From Pseudomonadota bacterium (lineage in GTDB: Bacteria; Pseudomonadota; Gammaproteobacteria; Burkholderiales; Burkholderiaceae_C), in the NCBI GenBank assembly GCA_021846025.1, contig JAJZDV010000004.1, forward strand, positions 1 through 54,558: a DNA stretch of 54,558 bases, in the 5' to 3' direction. The notes under the pieces were generated by a model that saw nothing but the letters and a program-made list of their open reading frames with translations, ran no database searches and was not told where the DNA came from. Position 1 is the first letter of the stretch. Every line of letters begins with the position of its first letter. The position numbers and the translations under genes were made by a program. Below, piece by piece: positions 42,504 to 50,967 of this stretch.

Positions 42504-43367
42504 ATGATCCGCATGCGTCTGACCCTGGAGTTGAACTACGAGGTCTTCGAGCCCGGTTGCGACTTCATTTTCACGATCCACGCGGCCCACACCGAGCAGC
42601 AGCATGTGCTGGATGAAGCCCTGACGCTGAGCCAGGACATCCACTTCAAGGTCGAAACCAGCCCCGTTTCCGGCAACCGCGTCATGCGCCTGCGGGCGGC
42701 CGCGGGCCCGTTCCAGGTGCGCTATGGCGCCACGGTGGACCTGCAGCACCATGTGGCCCAACCCGGGCAGATCGAGGAAGTCGCGGTGGCACAGCTACCG
42801 GCGCGCGTGCTGGGCTATATCTACCCCAGTCGTTATTGCCAGTCGGACCGGCTGTACAAGCTGGCGTTACGCGAGTTTGGCCAACTCAAGCCTGGCTACG
42901 GCCGCGTCATGGCGATTCGTGACTGGGTGGAGCAGCACACGACCTTCGTGATGAACACCTCGAACTCGAACACCTCGGCGATCGACACGCTGGTCGCGAC
43001 CGAGGGGGTGTGCCGCGATTTCGCGCATCTGATGATCGCGCTGTGCCGGGCCAGCAATATCCCGGCGCGCTTCACCACCGGCATCGACTACGGCGCCGAC
43101 CCTGGCCTCGGTCCCAGCGACTTCCACGCCTATGTCGAGGTCTACCTGGGCGGGCGCTGGTACATCTTTGACCCTTCGGGCACGGCCATTCCCATGGGTT
43201 TCGTGCGCTTCGGCTCCGGACGTGACGCGGCCGACGTGGCGTTCGCCACCATCTTCGGCCCGGTGCACTCGCGGGCACCCATCATCGCCATCGAAGTCAT
43301 GGCCGGCGCGGACGGCCAGATCATCCTGCCGCACCACAGAACCGATGCGCTTTCAACGGATGATTGA
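42504..43367 (+). CDS. Transglutaminase-like cysteine protease-fold protein
   Basis: ATEGVCRDFAHLMIALCRASNIPARFTTGIDYG...DFHAYVEVYLGGRWYIFDPSG (Cys-His-Asp). Confidence 0.9.
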   Translation: MIRMRLTLELNYEVFEPGCDFIFTIHAAHTEQQHVLDEALTLSQDIHFKVETSPVSGNRVMRLRAAAGPFQVRYGATVDLQHHVAQPGQIEEVAVAQLPARVLGYIYPSRYCQSDRLYKLALREFGQLKPGYGRVMAIRDWVEQHTTFVMNTSNSNTSAIDTLVATEGVCRDFAHLMIALCRASNIPARFTTGIDYGADPGLGPSDFHAYVEVYLGGRWYIFDPSGTAIPMGFVRFGSGRDAADVAFATIFGPVHSRAPIIAIEVMAGADGQIILPHHRTDALSTDD

Positions 43368-43513
43368 CCCGCGGCGCGCCGGCCGGACCTGGCGAGCGGA
43401 CATGCCGCTCACGCGCACCGTCAACCAGTGCCGCCCAGGGCTGATCGGCGCATACCGCGAGGCGAGGCGTCGAGGCGCCGGTGCTTGGCCGGTCATTGCC
43501 ACAGCGGCGTGTG

Positions 43514-43708
43514 CTACGGGTTGCCCTTGGCCGTGTTTTGAACGCTGTTGCCGGCGTTTTGAAGCGCCTGACCAGCCTTCGCCGCGCCCTGGTCGATGGC
43601 CTTGCCGGCCTGCTGCGCCGGCCCCTCGGGCTTCTGGCAGCCGACCAGCGAGGCCGTCACGGCACCGATGGCGAACGCGGTGGCAAGACGTTTGAAGTGT
43701 GGAGTCAT
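43514..43708 (-). CDS. Small lipoprotein (64 aa)
   Basis: MTPHFKRLATAFAIGAVTASLVGCQKPEGPAQQAGKAIDQGAAKAGQALQNAGNSVQNTAKGNP. Confidence 0.7.
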   Translation of the reverse strand: MTPHFKRLATAFAIGAVTASLVGCQKPEGPAQQAGKAIDQGAAKAGQALQNAGNSVQNTAKGNP

Positions 43709-43806
43709 GGGGGTTCCTGGGTATGTTGCGCCGCACCCGTCCCAACACTGCAACACTGCAGCGCTTGGACGGGCGTCTCGCGCAAGAATCTCATCGATTT
43801 GTCGAT

Positions 43807-44022
43807 TTACTTGCCGACTTGGTTGCCGATGATGCCGCCGACGGCCGCGCCACCGACCGTGCCAATGCCGCTGCCGCCTGACAACACGGCGCCACCCACG
43901 GCGCCGACGCCGGCGCCGATGGCCGTGTCCTGATTCCGCCTCGACATGCCGGCGCAGCCTCCAAGGGCGAGCAGCATGGCGGCGACGATGATGCAGGGTA
44001 GGACTCTGTGCTTGGTTCTCAT
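43807..44022 (-). CDS. Glycine-zipper lipoprotein (OsmB-like)
   Basis: Lipobox LALGGCAG; AIGAGVGAVGGAVLSGGSGIGTVGGAAVGGIIGNQVGK. Confidence 0.8.
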   Translation of the reverse strand: MRTKHRVLPCIIVAAMLLALGGCAGMSRRNQDTAIGAGVGAVGGAVLSGGSGIGTVGGAAVGGIIGNQVGK

Positions 44023-44227
44023 GCTGTGACCTCTCGAATCAGGTTGACTTGAAAAGGCGTGGCTGGCGTTGAGGCGCAACCGGCCGACTGAAGCCCATGG
44101 GGGGCGTTGCCTGATGCGGGCATCGATCCATGGCCTATCCCGCGAACGTCCTGCAGGGCTTGTTTCGAGATCGCACGCGGCAGCCGTCGTGCTGCACGGC
44201 AAGACCCGGAGTCTCGATGCCGAAGCC

Positions 44228-44539
44228 TTACTTCACGCTCATGTTGTTTTGCACCGCCTTCACGCCGCTCACATGCCGGGCCAGGTCCACCGCCTTGAGT
44301 TCCTCTTCGCGCGAGCCGACGAATCCGCTCAACTGCACCACGCCCTTGAACGTCACGACCTTGATCTCGAAAAGCTTGAGGTTGGGGTCGGCGAAGATGG
44401 CGGCTTTCACCTTGGCGGTGATCGCGGTGTCGTCGAGATACTGGCCGGTGCTGTCCTGTTTCGGTGTCGCCGCGCAACCCGTGATGCTGGCGACAGACGC
44501 CGCCAGCATGAATGCATACAGAAACTTGTTGAATCGCAT
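44228..44539 (-). CDS. BON domain lipoprotein
   Basis: SITGCAATPKQD...DDTAITAKVKAAIFADPNLKLFEIKVVTFKGVVQLSGFVGSREEELKAVDLARHVSGVKAVQNNM. Confidence 0.9.
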   Translation of the reverse strand: MRFNKFLYAFMLAASVASITGCAATPKQDSTGQYLDDTAITAKVKAAIFADPNLKLFEIKVVTFKGVVQLSGFVGSREEELKAVDLARHVSGVKAVQNNMSVK

Positions 44540-44643
44540 GATGAACTCCTGGTGAACGGGTGAGCGGATGGACGTGGCCCGTCCATGATTCGGTTCTGCC
44601 GGTTCCATGCCTGAATCATCACGACATGGATGCGAATGGATCT

Positions 44644-44802
44644 TTACATCCGGCCCGTCAGAAACAGAATCAGGACGATGATCAAAATGAATCCGAGAAT
44701 TCCGCTTGGAAAATAGCCCCAACTGCGGCTATGGGGCCAACTTGGAAGAACGCCGATCAACATCAAAACGAGAATGATCAGCAGGATCGTGCCCAATGAC
44801 AT
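44644..44802 (-). CDS. DUF3309 small membrane protein
   Basis: MSLGTILLIILVLMLIGVLPSWPHSRSWGYFPSGILGFILIIVLILFLTGRM. Confidence 0.85.
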   Translation of the reverse strand: MSLGTILLIILVLMLIGVLPSWPHSRSWGYFPSGILGFILIIVLILFLTGRM

Positions 44803-44919
44803 GGTGAACTCCTGGTCAGGACCAAGACCCATCGGGACCTGGTCACATCAAGACATGGCGTCAACGCTGTTCGACCTTGCGCATCCTGGAGTCAGGTCGA
44901 CATGGCATCGATCGCCCGC

Positions 44920-45126
44920 TTACTCGAATGTGCGGCTTTTCTGCCAGGTGTCGAGCTGCTTGTCGGCCTCCTCCTTGGTGATTCCGTACGACTCCTGAAT
45001 CTTGCCGGCGAGCTGGTCGCGTTTGCCGGCAATCACATCCAACTGGTCGTCCGTGAGTTTTCCCCACTGCTCCTTGGCCTGGCCCTTGAGCTGCTTCCAG
45101 TTTCCTTCAATACGTGCCCAGTTCAT
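44920..45126 (-). CDS. CsbD family stress protein
   Basis: MNWARIEGNWKQLKGQAKEQWGKLTDDQLDVIAGKRDQLAGKIQESYGITKEEADKQLDTW. Confidence 0.93.
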   Translation of the reverse strand: MNWARIEGNWKQLKGQAKEQWGKLTDDQLDVIAGKRDQLAGKIQESYGITKEEADKQLDTWQKSRTFE

Positions 45127-45293
45127 GCTCGCTCCTTGTCATGGCGGAGCGTGACGCTCCGCGTGAACCCAGCCCGACCGCCGTTGTGCATGGCGGCGCC
45201 CGGTCCGAGCAGGAGCCAAACGTATCGCGTTGCAAGTTTGATGTCTGTGCGTTAGCGCACATGACCGGCCCTGGCGGGCCGTGCTTGGCCTTC

Positions 45294-46544
45294 TCAGGCC
45301 TTGCGGGCACCGTGCGCTGCCGCGCGCAGCGCGAGCACGGCATTGGTGCCGCCGAAGGCGAACGAGTTCGACAGCAGGGTGCGCGCCGCAACGCCCGCGC
45401 GTGCGGCGTTGGGCACATAGTCCAGATCGCACTCCGGGTCCGGGTGCTGCAGGTGCATGGTCGGCAAGGCGGTGCCGTGCTGCAGGGCCAGCAGCGACAA
45501 CACACATTCCACGGCGCCCGCGGCACCGAGCAGGTGGCCATGCATGGCCTTGGTCGCGCTGATGGGAATGTGCGGGGCGCGGGCGCCGAACACCGCCTTG
45601 ATCGCAGCCGTCTCCACCGCGTCGTTGGCCTGCGTGCCGGTGCCGTGCGCGTTGATCATGCCGATGTCCAGCGGGTCGAGCGCGGCCGATTGCAGCGCCG
45701 CGCGCATCGCCGCCGCCTGGCCCGCGACGCTCGGCCGGGTGAGGTGGCCGGCATCGGTACTGAGCCCGTAGCCCAGAATTTCACCCTGTATCGCAGCCCC
45801 CCGGGCGATGGCCTGCTCCCAGGGCTCCAGCACCAGCATGGCCGCGCCTTCGCCCAGCACCATGCCACTGCGGTTTTGCGAGAACGGCTTGCACGAGGCC
45901 GAGGGCTCGGCCGCGTCGATGCTGGCCAGTGTGCGCAGCGCCTCCCAGGCCTTCAGGGAGCCCAAGGCCAGCGGGGCTTCCGCGCCACCGGCCAGGGCCA
46001 GATCCAGGCTGCCGCCGGCGATGCGCAACCAGGCTTCGCCGATGGCCACTGCCGACGAGGCGCAGGCGCTCGAGTACGTCAGGTTGGGGCCGAGCAAGCC
46101 GTACTCCAGGCCGACCCATCCGGCGGGCGCGTTGGGCATGCCCAGCAGCACCGTGTAGGGTTTGATGCGGTCGGACGCCTCGCCGTAAAGCGTCTGGTAA
46201 CCCGCGTCGTTGCTCAGGCACCCGCCCATGCCCGTGCCGACGAAAACACCGGCGCGGTCACGGTTGCAGGCGTCGAGCCCGCCAGCGGCAGCGACAGCCT
46301 GGCGCGCGGCCACCACGGCGAACTGGCTGACGCGGTCGAGCATGCGCAGCTTGGGCGGATCGAAATGCCGCGCGCCATCGAACCCCGGCACCGTGGCGGC
46401 AAGCGGCGCGATCAAGCGATGGGCAAACGGCGCCTCGAGGCGGTGAACGCCGGAGCGCCCGGCATGGGCGTTGGCGTCAACCTCCGCCAGACTCTTGCCC
46501 AGCGGGCACAGCACGCCGATGCCGGTGACCGCGACCCGTCTCAT
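45294..46544 (-). CDS. Beta-ketoacyl-ACP synthase (FabF/type II PKS-like KS)
   Basis: MRRVAVTGIGVLCPLG...TYSSACASSAVAIGEAW (Cys)...NAHGTGTQAND (His)...SATKAMHGHLLGAAGAVE (His). Confidence 0.93.
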   Translation of the reverse strand: MRRVAVTGIGVLCPLGKSLAEVDANAHAGRSGVHRLEAPFAHRLIAPLAATVPGFDGARHFDPPKLRMLDRVSQFAVVAARQAVAAAGGLDACNRDRAGVFVGTGMGGCLSNDAGYQTLYGEASDRIKPYTVLLGMPNAPAGWVGLEYGLLGPNLTYSSACASSAVAIGEAWLRIAGGSLDLALAGGAEAPLALGSLKAWEALRTLASIDAAEPSASCKPFSQNRSGMVLGEGAAMLVLEPWEQAIARGAAIQGEILGYGLSTDAGHLTRPSVAGQAAAMRAALQSAALDPLDIGMINAHGTGTQANDAVETAAIKAVFGARAPHIPISATKAMHGHLLGAAGAVECVLSLLALQHGTALPTMHLQHPDPECDLDYVPNAARAGVAARTLLSNSFAFGGTNAVLALRAAAHGARKA

Positions 46545-46575
46545 GCACACAACCCGCCCAGCAACCACCCGCATC

Positions 46576-46856
46576 CCCACCCAGCGTGACCGGCCCCCAC
46601 CCGCGCACCGGTGGGAACGGCAGCCAGGGGTCGACGGGCCGCTCCCGAGACACCTGGCCCCCCTCGGGGGGCGCCCGCTTGCGGGCGGGTGGGGGCGGTC
46701 GCCAGGAAACGCCGGGCCGATCCCAAGTTTTCTGGCCCCCCTCGGGGGGCGCCCGCTTGCGGGCGGGTGGGGGCGGTCGCCAGGAAACGCCGGGCCGATC
46801 CCAAGTTTTCTGGCCCCCCTCGGGGGGCGCCCGCTTGCGGGCGGGTGGGGGCGGTC
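46576..46856. repeat. Tandem array of 78-bp hairpin repeats: diverged copy, two identical full copies, partial copy
   Basis: CTGGCCCCCCTCGGGGGGCGCCCGCTTGCGGGCGGGTGGGGGCGGTCGCCAGGAAACGCCGGGCCGATCCCAAGTTTT at 46654 and 46732, partial at 46810-46856; diverged unit ~46576-46653. Confidence 0.93.
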
Positions 46857-47145
46857 ATCGCACCGCCTGCACCGCAGGTTCGGTGGGTGTCGCTTCGGGG
46901 TGTCCGCCCGGTTGTTGCGCAAGCAGCGTGTCGATGTAGCGCACCACATCGCCGAGCGAGAGCAGCGGCACCTGCTCGGGTGGGAAGGTGATCCCGAACG
47001 CATCCTCCGCGCTGAAAAACAGTTCGGCGGCGCCGAGCGAATCGAGGCCCAGGCTCTCCAGCGTGGCATCCGGGGTCAGCGCTTGCGGTTCGAGTTTGTA
47101 ATCTTTCACCAGAATGGAACACAGGCGCTCGAAGGTCGTTGTCAT
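46855..47145 (-). CDS. Acyl carrier protein
   Basis: MTTTFERLCSILVKDYKLEPQALTPDATLESLGLDSLGAAELFFSAEDAFGITFPPEQ (phosphopantetheine DSL motif). Confidence 0.92.
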   Translation of the reverse strand: MTTTFERLCSILVKDYKLEPQALTPDATLESLGLDSLGAAELFFSAEDAFGITFPPEQVPLLSLGDVVRYIDTLLAQQPGGHPEATPTEPAVQAVR

Positions 47146-48569
47146 GGCAGTTCCTTGCATGGGTTGGACGTGGCCTGCTCTCGGCTGGACGGGCGAGCCG
47201 GCGTTGGCATGGCCGTGGCGCGCGCCTGGCGTGGCAAGGCCAGTGCCGTCGGGCTCGCAATGCCGCGGGTCTTGCCGCTCCAGCTGGCGCCTTGCGTCAG
47301 CAGGCCGGGCCATGCGCGCGCCAGGGAGAGGAGCGGTGCCGACGCCGCCGGGCGCATGGCCGCGTGGGCGAAGGCCGCGGCCAGCCACAGCCGCGGCGCG
47401 AACTGGCGCCTCCAGGCCGTGGCATAGCGCTGGGCCATGGCGCGCTGCCAGGCCTGGCTGCGGATGGTGGCGTGCGGCACGGCCGTGGCCGCGGCGAAAA
47501 ACGGGGTGCTGGCGCCAGCGGCATCGGCGGTCTGTGGCCCAAGCAGATGGGCGCACAGCAGCCAGGCCGATTGCAGCGCCATGCTCATGCCTTCGCCCAC
47601 GATCGGATGCGCCTCGCCGGCGGCATTGCCGATGCGGAACATGGCGTCGCCAGCGCTGAGCCGGATGCCGGGGTCGAGCGGCCCGACGGCGAGCCACGGC
47701 CCATCGCGCTGCGCCGTGGCCAGTGCCTTGCGCACGCCGGTGCAGGTTCGCATCAGCCAGGCCTCGACGGCATCGCCCGCGCGCAGCGCGGGTTCGTCGC
47801 GTCTGCAGGCCGCGAGCCGGTCGCGCCGCACGCAGCAGGCCACGGTGGTGATGCCGCGGTCGGCCAGCACCATGCCGCCGTAGCCGCCGTCGAGCGCGAG
47901 CACCGAGAGCAGGCTCTCGGCCTGCGCGGCGTGGCGGAAGTTGGCCTTGAAGGCGAACAGGTCGGCGGCGCGATGCGCTCGTCGTGGCAGACCCTGTGCT
48001 GACGTGCGGCCGTCGGGCGTTTCCTCAACCTCGCACGGCCGGTCTTGGAGGCGTTCCCAGGGCAGCACCTCCCAGGAGCCCTGCGCGGCAACCGCCACCG
48101 GCGCGCGCAGCGTCAGCCGGGCGCCGGTGTCCATCTCGCGCAACTCCAGGGCCCAGTCGCCCCGGCCGCCGCGTACCGTCTGCACCGACCAGGGTTGCAG
48201 CACCTGCGCGCCTGCCGCGCGGGCCTGGTCGAGCAGCAGGGTGTCCAGGGTTTCGCGTCCGAGCGCGCGGCCCCAGCGCTGGCCCGCCTGCGCCGCGCCC
48301 GGCAGTTCCGCCACGACTTGCTGCTGTCCACGCAGCAGCGCGACCTGGCGCAGATCGGGTCCGGCCGCGGCCTGAAACGCGGGCCCGATGCCGAGCTGGT
48401 CGAGCAGGGGCAGATTGCTGGCGGCGAGGCATTCGCCGCACACCTTGCGGCGCGGAAAACGCTGCCTCTCGACCAGCGCGACCGACCATCCGGCGCGCGC
48501 CAGGAGGATGGCGGCCGCCGAGCCCGCTGGCCCGGCGCCGATGATGATGGCGTCGAGAGGCGCTTGCAT
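47142..48569 (-). CDS. FAD-dependent oxidoreductase (geranylgeranyl-reductase-like)
   Basis: DAIIIGAGPAGSAAAILLARAGWSVALVERQRFPRRKVCGECLAASNLPLLDQLG...GDAMFRIGNAAGEAHPIVGEGMSMALQSAWLL; ATGA overlap with ACP. Confidence 0.9.
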   Translation of the reverse strand: MQAPLDAIIIGAGPAGSAAAILLARAGWSVALVERQRFPRRKVCGECLAASNLPLLDQLGIGPAFQAAAGPDLRQVALLRGQQQVVAELPGAAQAGQRWGRALGRETLDTLLLDQARAAGAQVLQPWSVQTVRGGRGDWALELREMDTGARLTLRAPVAVAAQGSWEVLPWERLQDRPCEVEETPDGRTSAQGLPRRAHRAADLFAFKANFRHAAQAESLLSVLALDGGYGGMVLADRGITTVACCVRRDRLAACRRDEPALRAGDAVEAWLMRTCTGVRKALATAQRDGPWLAVGPLDPGIRLSAGDAMFRIGNAAGEAHPIVGEGMSMALQSAWLLCAHLLGPQTADAAGASTPFFAAATAVPHATIRSQAWQRAMAQRYATAWRRQFAPRLWLAAAFAHAAMRPAASAPLLSLARAWPGLLTQGASWSGKTRGIASPTALALPRQARATAMPTPARPSSREQATSNPCKELP

Positions 48570-49315
48570 CAGCCCGCTCCGGAGCGCTCGGCGAGCAGGC
48601 AGTGGCTGAACAGCCCGGCGGAATGTTCCTGCAGCTTCCAGCTTCCGTCCCACGTCGGCCACTGCGACGAGAGTTCGGCGCCTTGAAAGCCGGCGTGCAC
48701 GCTCAGGACCGCGTCCTGCCGCGTGACGGCATTGGCGCCGATGGCGCCGATGAGATGGCTGCCCGCGAGTGCGAACCAGGCGCGACGCGGCTCGCAGGCG
48801 AAGAAGTGGTCGCTGCGCGCCGCGATGGCGCGCAGCAGCGTGGCCAGTTGCCGCCCCTCGAAATGGTGCAGGAAGAGGTTGGCGATGATCACGTCCCAGT
48901 GCTCGGCCTGGCTGCCGATCGGCAAGGGCTCCGCCGGCTCGGCGGCCCAGTCCAGCACATCGACGGTCCGGCTCGTCGCGCTCCAGCCGGCCTGGGCATA
49001 CTGCTCGAGGGTCGCCGGGGTGATCAGCGCCTGGCGGTCCAGCAGCGTGAGCTCGACGCGCGGCCAGTCAGGCGCCAGGACGCGGGCCACGCCCAGCATC
49101 AGGCTGCCGTCGCCGGCGCCGAGTTCGAGCACGCGCAAGGGCTTGGCCGCGTCGCGCGGCATGGGCCAGCCGCGCAGGGCGCGCAGCACGATGGAGCGCG
49201 TGCCCATGAAGCGGTGCACCCGCTGCAGATCGCGGCGCGAGCGCATGGCGACGGGGTCGTCCTCAAGCAGGCCGTCGAGGGTTTCAGCACGGACGATGCG
49301 CGGCAGCGGGGTCAT
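48569..49315 (-). CDS. Class I SAM-dependent methyltransferase
   Basis: RVLELGAGDGSLMLGVARVL...HWDVIIANLFLHHFEGRQLATLLRAIAARS. Confidence 0.88.
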   Translation of the reverse strand: MTPLPRIVRAETLDGLLEDDPVAMRSRRDLQRVHRFMGTRSIVLRALRGWPMPRDAAKPLRVLELGAGDGSLMLGVARVLAPDWPRVELTLLDRQALITPATLEQYAQAGWSATSRTVDVLDWAAEPAEPLPIGSQAEHWDVIIANLFLHHFEGRQLATLLRAIAARSDHFFACEPRRAWFALAGSHLIGAIGANAVTRQDAVLSVHAGFQGAELSSQWPTWDGSWKLQEHSAGLFSHCLLAERSGAG

Positions 49316-49407
49316 GGTTTGGCCTTTGGTCGTTGAGTCTCATGGCGTCGAGGCCGGACGGGCCCACGCCAGGTGCCCGGGCACGCATCCGGCACGAACA
49401 GCGCGCT

Positions 49408-50469
49408 TCATGCCGCCACCTCCAGCAGCGCGCCGTGGCAGCTGAAGCCGGCGCCGAAGGACGAGAGCCACCACCAGCCCGGCGGCGCCGCGTCGGCCAG
49501 GGCTGCTTCCAGCACGAAGTAGACGAAGGCGCTCGACAGATTGCCGTACTGACGCAGCATCGAGGCGCTGTAGCGCAGGTTTTCGGCCGGCAGGCCGAAC
49601 GCGCGTTCCAGGGCAAGCAGCACATCGCGCCCACCGGCATGCAGGATCCAGGTGCCGATGTCGCCCCTGCCCAGCCCGGCGCGCGTCAGCACGGTGTCCA
49701 GCACGCGGCGCGCATGCTCGGCGGCCAGGGACGGCACGGCGCGGGTCAGGATGTTGCGCAGCATGCCGTCGCGGCTCTCGAACATCAGCGCCTTGCGCTC
49801 GGTCGGATCGATCAGCGACATGCTGTCCTTCCAGGCGATGCGCGGCCCGCCGGCCTGTGGCGTGTTCGACAACACCGCCGCGCCGGCACCGTCGCCGAAC
49901 AGGCAGGCGCTGATCAGCACCCCGGGGTCGTTGTCGAGATACATCGCCGCGCTGCAGATTTCGACGCAAACCGAGAGCACATGCTCGGCCGCACCCGCCG
50001 CAAGCAGCGCGCGGCCGAGTTGCATGTTGGGGAGCGCCGCGGCACAGCCCTGGCCCACGAGGTCGAAGGCCTGCACATCGGCACGCAGCCCCAGGCGCTC
50101 GACCACGTAGCCCGACAGCCCCGGGCAGAGGTAACCGGTGCAGGTGCTGACGACGACCGCACCGATGTCGCCCGGCTCCATGCCGGCCTTGGCCAGTGCG
50201 CGCCGCGCCGCCAGTGTCGCCAGCACCGGGGCGTTGGCGAGAAAACGCCGGGCCAGGGTGTTCGGGTCGATGGTGAAGACGTCGTCGAGCGTATCGACCG
50301 CGAGCTGGCGCGCCTCCATGCCGTTGTCGCGCTGCAGGACGGTGCTGGCAATGAAGTGCGAGCGTGCATCCAGCCGCGCAAACCAGTCGGATTGCTGGAA
50401 CGCGTCGAGGCACTCGGCCTTGGTGTAGCGGGCGGGTGGCGTCGCGGTACCGATTCCACGAAAGTACAT
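49408..50469 (-). CDS. Type III polyketide synthase (chalcone/stilbene synthase family)
   Basis: GDIGAVVVSTCTGYLCPGLSGYVVERLGL...FDLVGQGCAAALPNMQLG (Cys)...WILHAGGRDVLLALE (His)...RQYGNLSSAFVYFVLE (Asn). Confidence 0.92.
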   Translation of the reverse strand: MYFRGIGTATPPARYTKAECLDAFQQSDWFARLDARSHFIASTVLQRDNGMEARQLAVDTLDDVFTIDPNTLARRFLANAPVLATLAARRALAKAGMEPGDIGAVVVSTCTGYLCPGLSGYVVERLGLRADVQAFDLVGQGCAAALPNMQLGRALLAAGAAEHVLSVCVEICSAAMYLDNDPGVLISACLFGDGAGAAVLSNTPQAGGPRIAWKDSMSLIDPTERKALMFESRDGMLRNILTRAVPSLAAEHARRVLDTVLTRAGLGRGDIGTWILHAGGRDVLLALERAFGLPAENLRYSASMLRQYGNLSSAFVYFVLEAALADAAPPGWWWLSSFGAGFSCHGALLEVAA

Positions 50470-50967
50470 GGGTGCTGGGTGCAGGGTGCGTTAGGGCCGA
50501 AAAATGCAGCAGTACAGATGTTGGCGGGCAAGCTGAAGCCAGGTGCCCCGCCACGCGATCAAGACAGCGTGGGATTTCTCCGAACGCAATGTAGGGACGC
50601 AGCTTGCAAGAGGTCTGTGCGCGGGCGAACGCAGGTCAAACGAAGAGACAGGCGAACGCCGCGTGGGCTTGGAACGAGCTGCAATGTGCGGTTTGTCATC
50701 GGCAGCCAGGCATGCAAGCCTTTGGATGCATTGTGCACAACACAAAAAGCCCTTCCAAACCCTACGTTACCTTCCGCACAGACCACAGGTGCTGAAGCCA
50801 GGTAACTTGCGGATGTTCCCGCCTGTCTGGATGCCGCTCGAAACAGGGTTTGAACGCCAGGCCCTTGGCCCAGGATGGTTGCCGGCACCTGAACAAGGGC
50901 CAGAATCGAGCCCAAGGACACCCATGAACGCATCCATGACGGCAAGCACGGATGCCATCGGCAAGCC

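Noticed and set aside
45114-46589. 491-aa plus-strand ORF
   Set aside because: Antisense shadow of the ketosynthase gene.
46654-46856. CRISPR-like array
   Set aside because: The whole 78-bp period is repeated identically; there are no unique spacers and no cas genes.
45294-47069. 591-aa N-terminally extended ketosynthase
   Set aside because: The extension is an artefact of the stop-free 78-bp repeats and overlaps the ACP gene in another frame; the KS family start fits MRRVAVTGIG at 46544.
46541-47260. 239-aa ORF across the ACP and repeats in another minus frame
   Set aside because: Out of frame with the clear ACP gene; only low-complexity repeat translation.
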